NCBI GenBank assembly: GCA_964484935.1
Contig: CAZAFW010000008.1
Coordinates: 1-54,054, forward strand
Direction: 5' to 3'
Source of the DNA: BM714 sp964484935
Lineage (GTDB): Bacteria > Bacillota > Clostridia > Peptostreptococcales > BM714
Length of the DNA: 54,054 nucleotides
Below the pieces are notes generated by a model. It worked only from the letters and a program-made list of their open reading frames with translations. It was not told the DNA's origin and did not search any database. A program made the position numbers and the translations under genes. Positions 33,227 to 41,748 of this stretch are shown piece by piece (the first letter of the stretch is position 1; every line of letters begins with the position of its first letter).

Positions 33227-35116
33227 ATGAAAAGTTTTGTTGCCGAAGAGTATGATGTGATTGTCGTTGGGGCTGGACACGCCGGTTGTGAAGCGGCCCT
33301 GTCGTCTGCCCGAATGGGAATGAAAACACTGGTTGTGTCTATAACACTGGATGCTGTTGCCATGATGCCGTGCAATCCTTCGGTGGGAGGAACGGGAAAG
33401 GGCCATCTTGTAAGGGAAATAGATGCATTAGGCGGTGAAATGGCCATAAATGCTGACAAATCAACCATTCAGAGCAAAATGCTCAATACGGCCAAGGGTC
33501 CGGCTGTGCATTCTCTCAGGGTGCAGTCGGACAAGCAAAAGTATCACAGCGAGATGAAGAAAGTCATGGAAAAGCAGAATAATTTGGATCTGAAGCAAGC
33601 GGAAGCAACGGAAATATTCGTTGAAAACCGAAAGATAAAAGGAATAGGAACGAGAACAGGGACTGTTTATGGAGCAAAAGCCGTAATTCTCGTAACGGGA
33701 ACATTTTTGGCCGGAAGAATATTTATCGGAGACGCAAGCTATGAAAGCGGACCAAACGACTTGAGGGCCGCCTCTGAATTGTCGAAGTCACTGAGAAAAA
33801 ACGGAATAGCATTAAGAAGGTTCAAAACGGGGACGCCTGCAAGGATTAACAGTACATCGATAGATTATTCAAAAATGATTGAGCAGAATGGAGACGACGT
33901 GATTGTTCCATTTTCATTCATGAACGATTATTTGGAGTTTGCGCAGGTTCCGTGTTGGCTGAGCTATACGAACACCGACACGCATGAGGTCATTTTGGAG
34001 AACATAAACAGATCTGCAATGTACGGAGGAGAGATAGAGGGTCCGGGACCCAGATATTGCCCTTCAATAGAGACAAAACTGGTAAAATTCGCGGATAAGG
34101 ACAGGCATCAACTTTTTGTTGAGCCGGAGGGTCTGTATACTGGCGAAATGTATATACAGGGAATGTCCTCAAGTTTGCCCGAGGATGTGCAGGTGGCATT
34201 TTATAGAACAATAAGGGGCCTCGAGAAAGCTGAACTGATGAGGCCGGCGTACGCAATAGAATACGATTGCATAGATCCCACGGAATTGAAACCGACCCTT
34301 GAATACAAGAAGATAGACGGTTTGTTTTTTGCCGGGCAAATCAATGGTTCGTCGGGTTACGAGGAAGCCGCGGCGCAAGGACTGATGAGCGGAATTAACG
34401 CTGTCATGAAGATAAAAGGGGAAAAGCCTTTTGTTCTTGACCGTTCGGAAGCGTATATTGGAGTTTTAATCGACGATTTGGTTACCAAAGGAACAAATGA
34501 ACCATATAGGATGATGACGTCAAGGGCTGAATACCGCCTTGTTTTGAGACAGGACAATGCCGATTTGAGACTCACGGAAAAAGGTTGGGACCTTGGGCTT
34601 GTGACCAAAGACCGCTATGAGAGATATTTAAGCAAAAAGAAGCAGGTTGAGGATGAAATAGAAAGACTCAGGAGCGTAAAGAAAAAGCCGGGCGAGCTTA
34701 AGGAATTTCTGGAAAAACAAGGAAGCGCACAAGCGAAAAACACACTTTCGCTGTATGATCTTTTGAAGAGGCCTGAGCTCGACTATGCAAGGCTTGAGGA
34801 AATCGATCCAAGCAGGCCGAGATTGATCCCCCAGGTGGCTTGGCAGGTTGAAGTGGAAGTGAAGTACGAGGGATATATAGTAAAACAGAAGCAGCAAATA
34901 GAACGGTTCAAAAAGTTGGAAAGAAAGATGCTCGATACGGACACGGACTACTCAAAAATTCCAGGAATCAGGTTGGAGGCAAAACAGAAACTTAACAGCA
35001 TAAGACCGGTTTCGGTAGGACAAGCATCCAGAATTTCCGGAGTTTCTCCAGCGGACATATCGGTCTTGATGATTTATCTTGAGCAAAAGAGAAGGAAGGC
35101 AAAACAGAATGGATAA
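33227..35116 (+). CDS. mnmG: tRNA uridine-5-carboxymethylaminomethyl modification enzyme MnmG
   Basis: A 629-residue FAD-dependent partner of MnmE (GidA). N-terminal dinucleotide-binding VGAGHAGCEAALSSARMG, signature PCNPSVGGTGKGHLVREID, central GPGPRYCPSIETKLVKFADK, and FFAGQINGSSGYEEAAAQGL near residue 370. The C-terminal helical domain completes the normal length. It overlaps rsmG by 8 bp. Confidence 0.97.
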   Translation: MKSFVAEEYDVIVVGAGHAGCEAALSSARMGMKTLVVSITLDAVAMMPCNPSVGGTGKGHLVREIDALGGEMAINADKSTIQSKMLNTAKGPAVHSLRVQSDKQKYHSEMKKVMEKQNNLDLKQAEATEIFVENRKIKGIGTRTGTVYGAKAVILVTGTFLAGRIFIGDASYESGPNDLRAASELSKSLRKNGIALRRFKTGTPARINSTSIDYSKMIEQNGDDVIVPFSFMNDYLEFAQVPCWLSYTNTDTHEVILENINRSAMYGGEIEGPGPRYCPSIETKLVKFADKDRHQLFVEPEGLYTGEMYIQGMSSSLPEDVQVAFYRTIRGLEKAELMRPAYAIEYDCIDPTELKPTLEYKKIDGLFFAGQINGSSGYEEAAAQGLMSGINAVMKIKGEKPFVLDRSEAYIGVLIDDLVTKGTNEPYRMMTSRAEYRLVLRQDNADLRLTEKGWDLGLVTKDRYERYLSKKKQVEDEIERLRSVKKKPGELKEFLEKQGSAQAKNTLSLYDLLKRPELDYARLEEIDPSRPRLIPQVAWQVEVEVKYEGYIVKQKQQIERFKKLERKMLDTDTDYSKIPGIRLEAKQKLNSIRPVSVGQASRISGVSPADISVLMIYLEQKRRKAKQNG

Positions 35117-35843
35117 GAAAGTATTGTCTTCGGGATTGGCTTCTATGGGGATAGAAAGTTCTGCGCAGATAGAAGACTCATTCGAAAACTACATGGATCT
35201 TATTCTCGAGTGGAACGAGAAAATGAATTTGACGGCAATAACCGATGAAAGGGAAATAATAGCAAAGCATTTTCTCGATTCGGCGACATGTCTGTGCATA
35301 GACGGAGTTTCGGAAGCCCAAAGATTGATCGATGTTGGAACCGGCGCGGGGTTTCCGGGTATACCGCTGAGGATACTGAGTAGAAAAGGTGAGTGGGTAT
35401 TGGCGGATTCGCTTGGAAAAAGAGTGGGGTTTCTAAGCGAGGCGATTAAAACTATCGGATTGCGTGATATAATTGCTGTTCATTCAAGAGCGGAAGACCT
35501 GGGCAGGGACAAAAGTCTCAGAGAAACATTCGATGTTGCTGTTTCAAGGGCTGTGGCAAATCTTGCAGTTCTTAGCGAATATTGCCTTCCCCTTGTTTCG
35601 GTCGGAGGAGTATTCATAGCAATGAAGGGCCCGAAGGCGGAAAAAGAGCTTGAGAATGCGAAAAGAGCTATTGAAGTTTTGGGAGGAAAGGTAAGGGAAA
35701 GAGTTTTAGTAAAAAACCCCTATCTTGAATCGCGACACGAGATAATCGTTGTTGAAAAGGTGCGAGAAACGCCTAAGAAATACCCAAGAAGACCAGGAAC
35801 ACCTTCAAAAAACCCAATTTTGCAAGGAGAAAAAAATGAATGA
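35109..35843 (+). CDS. rsmG: 16S rRNA (guanine-527-N7) methyltransferase RsmG
   Basis: A 244-residue SAM-dependent methyltransferase (GidB). N-terminal LILEWNEKMNLTAITDEREI, SAM-binding DVGTGAGFPGIPLRIL (about 75), and VSRAVANLAVLSEYCLPLV. The ATG at 35109 lies within the end of mnmG, implying coupling. The C-terminus is longer than usual, ending in a basic proline/lysine tail (KYPRRPGTPSKNP) typical of Clostridia. Confidence 0.96.
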   Translation: MDKKVLSSGLASMGIESSAQIEDSFENYMDLILEWNEKMNLTAITDEREIIAKHFLDSATCLCIDGVSEAQRLIDVGTGAGFPGIPLRILSRKGEWVLADSLGKRVGFLSEAIKTIGLRDIIAVHSRAEDLGRDKSLRETFDVAVSRAVANLAVLSEYCLPLVSVGGVFIAMKGPKAEKELENAKRAIEVLGGKVRERVLVKNPYLESRHEIIVVEKVRETPKKYPRRPGTPSKNPILQGEKNE

Positions 35844-36609
35844 AATAATTTATGTACAGATAAAGGATGTCAGTCCAAATCCAAGCCAACCAAGAAAACT
35901 CTTTTCAGAAAAGGCTTTGGATGAACTGTCGGATTCAATAAGAAAATATGGGGTCATACAACCCCTTACCGTTAGAAACGTAAGCGGCCAATACGAGCTT
36001 ATAGCTGGGGAGAGAAGGCTTAGGGCCGCTGAAAAGGCCGGGCTGGATTACGTGCCTGTGGTTTTGAAAAATACCAATGATGAGGATTCGGCGGTAATAG
36101 CGCTTGTGGAGAATCTACAGAGAGAGGATCTCGATTTTGTTGAAGAGGCGATAGGCTATAAAAAGCTTATGTCGGACTACAACATGAAGCAGCAGGACAT
36201 CGCAAAATCAGTTGGAAAGAACCAGTCTACCATAGCAAACAAGCTTAGGATTCTCAAATTGTCTGATTTGCAGCTCTCTGAAATAAGAAGGCACGGCTTG
36301 ACAGAGCGGCACGGAAGGGCCTTGCTTAAGATAGAAGAAGATAAAGATAGAGATAAAATGATAAAAAGGATAGTTGAAAATGAATGGAATGTACGCCAGA
36401 CAGAAGCCGCAATAGAAAAAAAGAATATAAAGGGCGGCAAGAAAGAAAAAAGACAGACATTCAAGGCGTCCATGAACATGAGGATTTATACAAACACGAT
36501 AAAGAATGCATTCAAGGAAATTTTAAAGACAGGCATTAAAGCAGAGTACGAAGAGACAGACAAAGGAAAATACTATGAAATAAGGATAAAAATCCCAAAC
36601 AGCAGATGA
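35836..36609 (+). CDS. noc: Noc/ParB-family DNA-binding protein
   Basis: A 257-residue ParB-superfamily protein located where Noc (nucleoid occlusion) lies in Firmicutes. The CTPase/ParB-N domain has PNPSQPRKLF, IAGERRLRAAEKAG and LVENLQREDLDFVEEAIGYK. A central HTH has MKQQDIAKSVGKNQSTIANK (about 115). It starts at 35836 behind CAAGGAG and overlaps rsmG by 8 bp. It lacks the N-terminal amphipathic membrane-targeting helix of B. subtilis Noc, since the protein begins almost at the ParB domain. It could be a second ParB-like spreader instead of a true division inhibitor. Confidence 0.85.
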   Translation: MNEIIYVQIKDVSPNPSQPRKLFSEKALDELSDSIRKYGVIQPLTVRNVSGQYELIAGERRLRAAEKAGLDYVPVVLKNTNDEDSAVIALVENLQREDLDFVEEAIGYKKLMSDYNMKQQDIAKSVGKNQSTIANKLRILKLSDLQLSEIRRHGLTERHGRALLKIEEDKDRDKMIKRIVENEWNVRQTEAAIEKKNIKGGKKEKRQTFKASMNMRIYTNTIKNAFKEILKTGIKAEYEETDKGKYYEIRIKIPNSR

Positions 36610-36614
36610 TTGTA

Positions 36615-36630
36615 TGTTTCACGTGAAACA
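36615..36630. other. parS site 1
   Basis: Perfect 16-bp palindrome TGTTTCACGTGAAACA, matching the B. subtilis parS consensus. It lies just after noc and upstream of parA, and its right half runs into the terminator stem at 36628. Confidence 0.95.
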
Positions 36631-36662
36631 AAACCGCAGAATTTGCGGTTTTGTTGTTTTTT
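36628..36662 (+). terminator. Terminator after noc, overlapping parS
   Basis: ACAAAACCGCA (36628-36638) and TGCGGTTTTGT (36644-36654), an 11-bp stem with a 5-nt loop, followed by TGTTTTTT. The left arm shares three bases with parS. The rest of the noc-parA gap is AT-rich with TATAAT at 36841 (a weak TTAAAA -35 at 36818), a possible parA promoter. Confidence 0.85.
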
Positions 36663-36897
36663 GATAAATTGGATTTATCAAACCGGAATAAACACAAGTG
36701 GCGCGAAAAATATAAATATTGAGATGGTGAAAAATCAACCTCGCCTGCAGAGAGAAGGTCAAGTGCAAAAAAAAAACACAAAGAAGATTAAAATATTAAT
36801 AATATTTTTGCTTTGCCTTAAAAACGGTTGAAAAATAATCTATAATGAAATAGTGGGAGAAACAGAAAAATAATTTAGCGATCGGGGAGTGCAAAGC

Positions 36898-37674
36898 ATG
36901 GGAAAAGCCATTGCCATTTTCAATCAAAAGGGAGGGGTAGGCAAAACTACCACGAATATAAATCTTTCTGCCAATTTGGGAAAGATGGGAAAGAGAATAC
37001 TGGTGGTTGACATAGACCCTCAGGGAAATACCACAAGCGGGTTTGGCCAGGCATCGAGATATCTGGAAAACACAATATACGATGCTTTACTTGGAGATGT
37101 CGAGGTTGATAAATGCATAATGAAGTCAAAATACAGGAACATAGACTTGATTCCTGCAGACATGCAGCTTGCGGGTGCTGAAATAGAATTGACCGGAATG
37201 CGCAGTAGGGAATTCAAGCTCAAGGTTCTGGTCGATAAGATTAGGGATGATTATGATTATGTTTTCATAGACTGCCCTCCTTCTTTGGGGCTTTTGACAC
37301 TAAATGCTTTGACTGCGGCAGACGGGGTGCTTATACCCATTCAGTGCGAATACTATGCATTGGAAGGCGTAAGCCAATTGATGAACACAATTGGTCTTAT
37401 AAGGAACAAATTGAATCCGACTCTGGCTATTGAAGGGGTTGTGCTCAGTATGTTTGACAAAAGAACCAATCTTTCTGTGCAGGTTGTGGAGGAAGTAAAG
37501 GAGTTTTTCAAAGAGAAAGTTTATAAAACCGTCATACCAAGGAATGTGAGACTTGCGGAAGCGCCCAGTTATGGACTGCCAATTACAGAATACGACCCAA
37601 AATCGCGGGGAGCTGAGGCGTATCAGATGCTAGCGGAAGAATTTTTGGCTATTGAAAGAAAGGGGGATGCTTAA
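36898..37674 (+). CDS. parA: Chromosome partitioning ATPase ParA/Soj
   Basis: A 258-residue deviant-Walker ATPase. FNQKGGVGKTTTNINLSANL at the N-terminus, VDIDPQGNTTSGFG, and FIDCPPSLGLLTLNAL (Walker B). It organises origins with ParB and regulates DnaA in relatives. The ATG at 36898 follows GGGGAG; a GTG at 36889 is in frame but less well placed. It directly abuts parB. Confidence 0.96.
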   Translation: MGKAIAIFNQKGGVGKTTTNINLSANLGKMGKRILVVDIDPQGNTTSGFGQASRYLENTIYDALLGDVEVDKCIMKSKYRNIDLIPADMQLAGAEIELTGMRSREFKLKVLVDKIRDDYDYVFIDCPPSLGLLTLNALTAADGVLIPIQCEYYALEGVSQLMNTIGLIRNKLNPTLAIEGVVLSMFDKRTNLSVQVVEEVKEFFKEKVYKTVIPRNVRLAEAPSYGLPITEYDPKSRGAEAYQMLAEEFLAIERKGDA

Positions 37675-38547
37675 TTGGCAAAAAAAAGAAGTGGCTTGGG
37701 AAGAGGGCTGAATGCTTTGATTCCGGAAGTGGAGAAAAGTGAAAGAGAAACGCAGACATCAAAGAAGAGCATACTTGAAATAGATGCAAATCTCATTAAA
37801 ACGAATCCCAACCAGCCAAGAAAACATTTTGACAAAAATAAAATTGAAGAACTTGCCCTTTCGGTTGAAAGGCACGGAATAATGCAGCCGGTCATTGTAA
37901 TGCCGGACGGGAACGGATACAGGATAGTGGCGGGAGAGAGAAGATACAGGGCTGCAAGAAAAGCCAACCTGAAAAGCATTCCTTGCATAATAAGGGAAGT
38001 GCAAGCTTCGGAGGGAATGGAGCTGGCCCTTATAGAAAACCTTCAAAGGGAAGATCTAAATCCGATTGAAGAAGCGATGGCATTTAAGCAATTGATTGAC
38101 GAACACGGAATGACACAGGAAAAAGTGGCAGAGGTTGCAGGCAAGAGCAGACCTTATGTTGCAAACATGATTAGACTCTTGGGGCTCGAGGAAAAAATGC
38201 GAAACCTGATAGTTAAAGGAGATCTTTCGGGAGGACACGGAAGGACTTTGCTCGGACTTCCTTCTGAGGGAAAAAGAGCTCTACTTGCCCAAAAAATTAT
38301 CAAGAATGGATGGTCTGTCAGGGAAGCGGAGAAACAAGTTAAATCAATGCTGTCTGCGAAAGTAAAAGATGACTCTTATTGTGGAAAAGAAGAGGACCAT
38401 GAAATATTTTCAATGGAAGAGGTTCTAAGGGAAAGGTTTGCGACAAAGGTGCATATAAAAAACGGTAAAAAAAATCGGGGAACGATAGAGATTTCATATC
38501 ACGGATTGGATGAATTCGAGAGGATAATTAAATTGTTGACAAAATAA
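37675..38547 (+). CDS. parB: Chromosome partitioning protein ParB/Spo0J
   Basis: A 290-residue CTP-dependent parS-binding clamp. The N-terminal ParA-interacting peptide KKRSGLGRGLNALIPEVE, the CTP-binding GERRYRAARKAN and LIENLQREDLNPIEEAMAF, HTH TQEKVAEVAGKSRPYVANMI (about 145), and a C-terminal dimerisation segment. It starts with TTG immediately after the parA stop, behind AAGGGGG. A second parS lies at its 3' edge. Confidence 0.97.
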   Translation: MAKKRSGLGRGLNALIPEVEKSERETQTSKKSILEIDANLIKTNPNQPRKHFDKNKIEELALSVERHGIMQPVIVMPDGNGYRIVAGERRYRAARKANLKSIPCIIREVQASEGMELALIENLQREDLNPIEEAMAFKQLIDEHGMTQEKVAEVAGKSRPYVANMIRLLGLEEKMRNLIVKGDLSGGHGRTLLGLPSEGKRALLAQKIIKNGWSVREAEKQVKSMLSAKVKDDSYCGKEEDHEIFSMEEVLRERFATKVHIKNGKKNRGTIEISYHGLDEFERIIKLLTK

Positions 38548-38548
38548 C

Positions 38549-38564
38549 TGTTTCACGTGAAACA
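38549..38564. other. parS site 2
   Basis: A second perfect TGTTTCACGTGAAACA, beginning one base after the parB stop codon. The two sites bracket parAB, about 1.9 kb apart and roughly 7-9 kb from the dnaA-rpmH origin. Confidence 0.95.
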
Positions 38565-38578
38565 TGAAGGGAGAAAAA

Positions 38579-38734
38579 ATGTTAAGATTTGGCGTTGGAA
38601 TCGGAATGGTCAATATTATTTTATGGCTGTTTTTTATTGTTGCCTGGATATACTCGTTTGTTCTTTTTGTGAAATTGGCTCACAGAGGAATCAGGGCCTT
38701 GGATATTTATATAGGAAGGAATCGCATCGATTAG
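38579..38734 (+). CDS. Small membrane protein downstream of parB (unknown)
   Basis: A 51-residue protein below common length cut-offs. It has a single hydrophobic segment, about residues 8-33 (VNIILWLFFIVAWIYSFVLF), followed by a basic tail LAHRGIRALDIYIGRNR. AAGGGAG precedes the ATG at 5-6 nt. It lies 31 bp after parB, behind parS, and 35 bp before the sigma-54 regulator, so it is probably co-transcribed with parAB. Many Clostridia have a membrane-anchored DUF4446 gene at this place; this may be a short relative or remnant. No function is assigned. Confidence 0.7.
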   Translation: MLRFGVGIGMVNIILWLFFIVAWIYSFVLFVKLAHRGIRALDIYIGRNRID

Positions 38735-38769
38735 ATTGCTTAATCGAAAAAACGAAATGGGGAGCAATC

Positions 38770-40782
38770 ATGGCGGCTAATAAAATTTACAACAGAAACA
38801 ATCAAATAAATGACGCATGGTTGAAGTTCATGGAAAGTGGTTATATCAATCATGACATCATAAGAAAAGAGATTGCTGAGTCATGGATTAGAAGCAAAAA
38901 AGAACAAATCAATCCAATGGGCGGAGAAGGAGAAAAGTCGAAGAAACTTAAAGACAGGGAGCTTCAGCTTAGGCCGCTTCTCAGGATTGCAAAGCCCTTT
39001 ATGGAAAGCCTCTACAACATAGCGGGAAGCCATGGGCTGCTAGTTCGTCTTACAGACCCTGAAGGATACGTAGTGGAATGCCTCGGAGACGAGGATTCGG
39101 TGGAGATATACAAAAGGATGAATCTCTACAAGGGCTACAATGTCAGGGAAGAGACTATCGGGACCAATGCGATCGGAATAGCGCTGGTCACAAGAAAGCC
39201 CATACAGGTTTTTGCCGCCGAGCATTATGCAAAAAGGTATCATAAGTTCACATCTTCGGCCTGTCCCATCAAAAATGCGGAAGGTGAATTGCTTGGAATT
39301 TTGAGCATGACGGATTCATACGAAAAAGTTCATTTGCACACCCTTGGGATGGTAGTTGCATCCGGCGAAGCTATAGAAAAACAGTTGAAAATAGATATGA
39401 TCAACAGACAGTTGAGAATTGCCAACAGGCATTTCTCAACAATAATCGAACAAATCAAGGAAGGTTTGATTTGCATAGACAACGAGGGAATAATAACGGA
39501 TGTCAACCTGACAGCAAGGCAAATACTCAAAAGAACGGAAAAGGAATTGATGGGCCAGGACATCCGCAGGATGGTCAAGGTAGGCGACCGCTTCAAAAGC
39601 ATAGTGAAAAACATGACCGACAGCCATTACAGCAACGAGGAGCTTGAATTCATACAAAAGAACGGAAAGAGGGTTGTTTGCATAGCAACCATAGCAACAA
39701 TAAAGGATGCGGGCAAAAATATTCTCGAGGGGGCCATACTGACCTTCCACGAAGCTAAGACCGTACACAACCTTGTAAACAGAATTGTAGGATCACAAGC
39801 CAGGTTTACTTTTAAAGATATAATGGGCGAAAGCGATGCCATAAAAAGAGCCATAAAAATAGCTGAAGGCATGACCCAATACAATACGACTGTGCTTTTG
39901 CAGGGAGAAAGTGGTACGGGGAAGGAACTTTTTGCTCAATCAATCCACAATGCCAGCCCGAGAAGAAAGAATCCGTTCATTTTCCTGAATTGTGGAGCAA
40001 TACCTCGAGATTTGGTTGCCAGCGAGCTTTTTGGATATATAGAAGGGGCCTTCACAGGAGCAAAAAGAGGCGGCCATCCCGGCAAGTTTGAATTGGCGGA
40101 CGGAGGAACAATTTTTCTTGACGAGATAGGGGACATGCCTTTGGACACGCAGGCGAATCTATTAAGAGTCTTGGAAACTCAGGAAGTTGTCAGAGTCGGA
40201 GGACACGATGTCATTCCTGTTGATGTACGGGTAATAGCGGCAACCCACAAGGATTTGAAGGAGGAAGTCGAAAAAGGAAACTTCAGGGAAGACTTGTTTT
40301 ACAGGCTGAATGTAATGCCTATACACATTCCGCCGCTTAGAGAAAGAAAAAAAGATTTTAAGCCGCTGATATCGTATTTCATGGAGAAATTCAGCATAAA
40401 GATGGGCAAAGATATTTGCGGCATAGAGGATGCCTTTTACGAGCGGATGAGCAGCTACCAGTGGCCGGGCAACGTGAGAGAGCTTCAAAATGTAATGCAG
40501 CAGATAATAAGCGTTGCAAAAGACGGGGAAGTTTTATCGGTTGAAGACATTCCACAATACATGAAGGCGACTAATCTAATTGAGAGCACAGAGGCGCAAA
40601 ACCAGAAATTTTTCACGCTTCGCGAAATAGAAGGCATAGCCATAGTGAAGACAATCGAGGAAACCGGTGGAAATCTTTCAAAAGCGGCACGCATATTGGG
40701 AATAAGCAGAAGTTCGCTTTATAGGAAGTTAAAAGAATACAACATAGATGCGACCCAAAAAGAGACACATGTGCCATTATAG
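38770..40782 (+). CDS. Sigma-54-dependent transcriptional activator (GAF-PAS-AAA-Fis)
   Basis: A 670-residue enhancer-binding protein of the AcoR/Fhl type. An N-terminal GAF-like sensor (about 60-200; GLLVRLTDPEGYVVE, EETIGTNAIGIAL), a PAS domain (about 220-330; EGLICIDNEGIITDVN), then an AAA+ core with Walker A LLQGESGTGKELFAQ (about 378), the sigma-54-contacting loop GAFTGA intact, Walker B GGTIFLDEIGDMP and VRVIAATHKDL. A C-terminal Fis-type HTH has NLSKAARILGISRSSLYRKL. The ATG at 38770 follows GGGGAG. A -24/-12 promoter lies downstream ahead of the antiporter operon, the likely target. Confidence 0.93.
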   Translation: MAANKIYNRNNQINDAWLKFMESGYINHDIIRKEIAESWIRSKKEQINPMGGEGEKSKKLKDRELQLRPLLRIAKPFMESLYNIAGSHGLLVRLTDPEGYVVECLGDEDSVEIYKRMNLYKGYNVREETIGTNAIGIALVTRKPIQVFAAEHYAKRYHKFTSSACPIKNAEGELLGILSMTDSYEKVHLHTLGMVVASGEAIEKQLKIDMINRQLRIANRHFSTIIEQIKEGLICIDNEGIITDVNLTARQILKRTEKELMGQDIRRMVKVGDRFKSIVKNMTDSHYSNEELEFIQKNGKRVVCIATIATIKDAGKNILEGAILTFHEAKTVHNLVNRIVGSQARFTFKDIMGESDAIKRAIKIAEGMTQYNTTVLLQGESGTGKELFAQSIHNASPRRKNPFIFLNCGAIPRDLVASELFGYIEGAFTGAKRGGHPGKFELADGGTIFLDEIGDMPLDTQANLLRVLETQEVVRVGGHDVIPVDVRVIAATHKDLKEEVEKGNFREDLFYRLNVMPIHIPPLRERKKDFKPLISYFMEKFSIKMGKDICGIEDAFYERMSSYQWPGNVRELQNVMQQIISVAKDGEVLSVEDIPQYMKATNLIESTEAQNQKFFTLREIEGIAIVKTIEETGGNLSKAARILGISRSSLYRKLKEYNIDATQKETHVPL

Positions 40783-40828
40783 AACAGCAATTAACAACAT
40801 ATACTATAAAATTGTAGCAAATTGGAAC

Positions 40829-40847
40829 ACCGCCCCTATAAAGCGGT
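40829..40847 (+). other. Small inverted repeat after the sigma-54 activator
   Basis: ACCGC-N9-GCGGT, followed some 20 nt later by a T-run (TTGTTTTTTTGG). It could be a weak terminator. Lying about 90-100 bp upstream of the -24/-12 promoter, it could equally be an activator binding site. Confidence 0.35.
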
Positions 40848-40932
40848 ATCTGTTTGCTTTCTTGTTTTTTTGGGAAGGAGCTCTAGCCGTTGCAATAGCT
40901 GGGTTCATGAAATTATTTTCAAAAGAAGCGAA

Positions 40933-40949
40933 TTGGCATGGAAATTGCG
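40933..40949 (+). promoter_or_regulatory. Sigma-54 (-24/-12) promoter of the Mrp-like operon
   Basis: TTGGCATGGAAATTGCG: GG at 40935-40936 and GC at 40947-40948 separated by exactly 10 nt, closely matching TGGCAC-N5-TTGC. It is about 37 bp before the first antiporter gene and directly after a sigma-54 activator gene. Confidence 0.8.
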
Positions 40950-40985
40950 TGTTATTAATAAGGTGCATTATTTTGGAGGTGCTGA

Positions 40986-41486
40986 ATGAAAAAGAACAAG
41001 CCCAATACGTTTTATCTGGTTTTGATGGTTGTTTTTTGGCTGTTTTTGACCGAAAGCATGGATACGCAGATGGTTTTAGCTGGTATCGCTATATGTTTCC
41101 TTGTATTTATTATGAATATGGACATACTCGAGATAAATTTCGGATATTCTTTCAAAAACAAGAAAAAAATATTCTACCTGATTAAATACCTTGCTTTGCT
41201 TTGCAAGGAAATAGTCTTTGCGAATTTCCATGTTGCCAAAATAGTCCTTTCTCCAAAGCTTATTATAACCCCCGGCATTACGAGTTTTGAGACACGCCTC
41301 GAAAAACCGCTTAGCAGAACTATACTGGCAAATTCGATAACGCTCACTCCTGGAACGCTGACTGTCAAGATGCAAGGCAAAAGGCTTATCGTGCACTGCC
41401 TTATGGACGAGTACATAGAGTCTGTGGCGCATTCAAAGTTTGAGGAACTATTGCTGAAGGTGGAGGAAGAGCCCTATGATGACTAA
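40986..41486 (+). CDS. mrpE: Mrp/Mbh-type antiporter subunit E (MnhE/MbhA)
   Basis: A 166-residue membrane protein with two or three N-terminal hydrophobic segments and a soluble C-terminal domain. Family motifs: VFANFHVAKIVLSP (about 80), and SRTILANSITLTPGTLTV and RLIVHCLMDE in the tail. It is an accessory subunit of multisubunit cation/proton antiporters. First gene of the operon, behind TTGGAGG. It overlaps mrpF by 11 bp. Confidence 0.92.
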   Translation: MKKNKPNTFYLVLMVVFWLFLTESMDTQMVLAGIAICFLVFIMNMDILEINFGYSFKNKKKIFYLIKYLALLCKEIVFANFHVAKIVLSPKLIITPGITSFETRLEKPLSRTILANSITLTPGTLTVKMQGKRLIVHCLMDEYIESVAHSKFEELLLKVEEEPYDD

Positions 41487-41748
41487 AATATTTATTGCGG
41501 CGATAATATATTTGACGGCTACAGTAACACTTTGCACAGTAAGGGCGGTGAAGGGTCCGACGCCCGAGGACAGGCTGATAGCCGTAAATGTGATCGGGAC
41601 GAAAACAACTGTAATCATAGCGGTGGTCTCTTGCATTTTAAAGGAAAGCTATTTTTTGGACGTGGCGCTTGTTTATGCTCTCATAAGCTTTGTCGCATCG
41701 ATGGCGATAGCAAACTTCATAGAGGGGAGGGGGAGCCAGGTTGATTAG
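41476..41748 (+). CDS. mrpF: Mrp/Mbh-type antiporter subunit F (MnhF/MbhB)
   Basis: A 90-residue protein with three hydrophobic segments. Family motif RAVKGPTPEDRLIAVNVIGT (about 23) is clear, and FLDVALVYALISFV closes the family core. Overlaps both neighbours (11 bp and 8 bp), so translation is tightly coupled. Confidence 0.93.
   Translation: MMTKIFIAAIIYLTATVTLCTVRAVKGPTPEDRLIAVNVIGTKTTVIIAVVSCILKESYFLDVALVYALISFVASMAIANFIEGRGSQVD

Noticed and set aside
40748..41185. 145-codon plus-strand frame between the sigma-54 activator and mrpE
   Set aside because: It runs through the sigma-54 promoter, then overlaps mrpE in another frame, and has no ribosome-binding site at its start.
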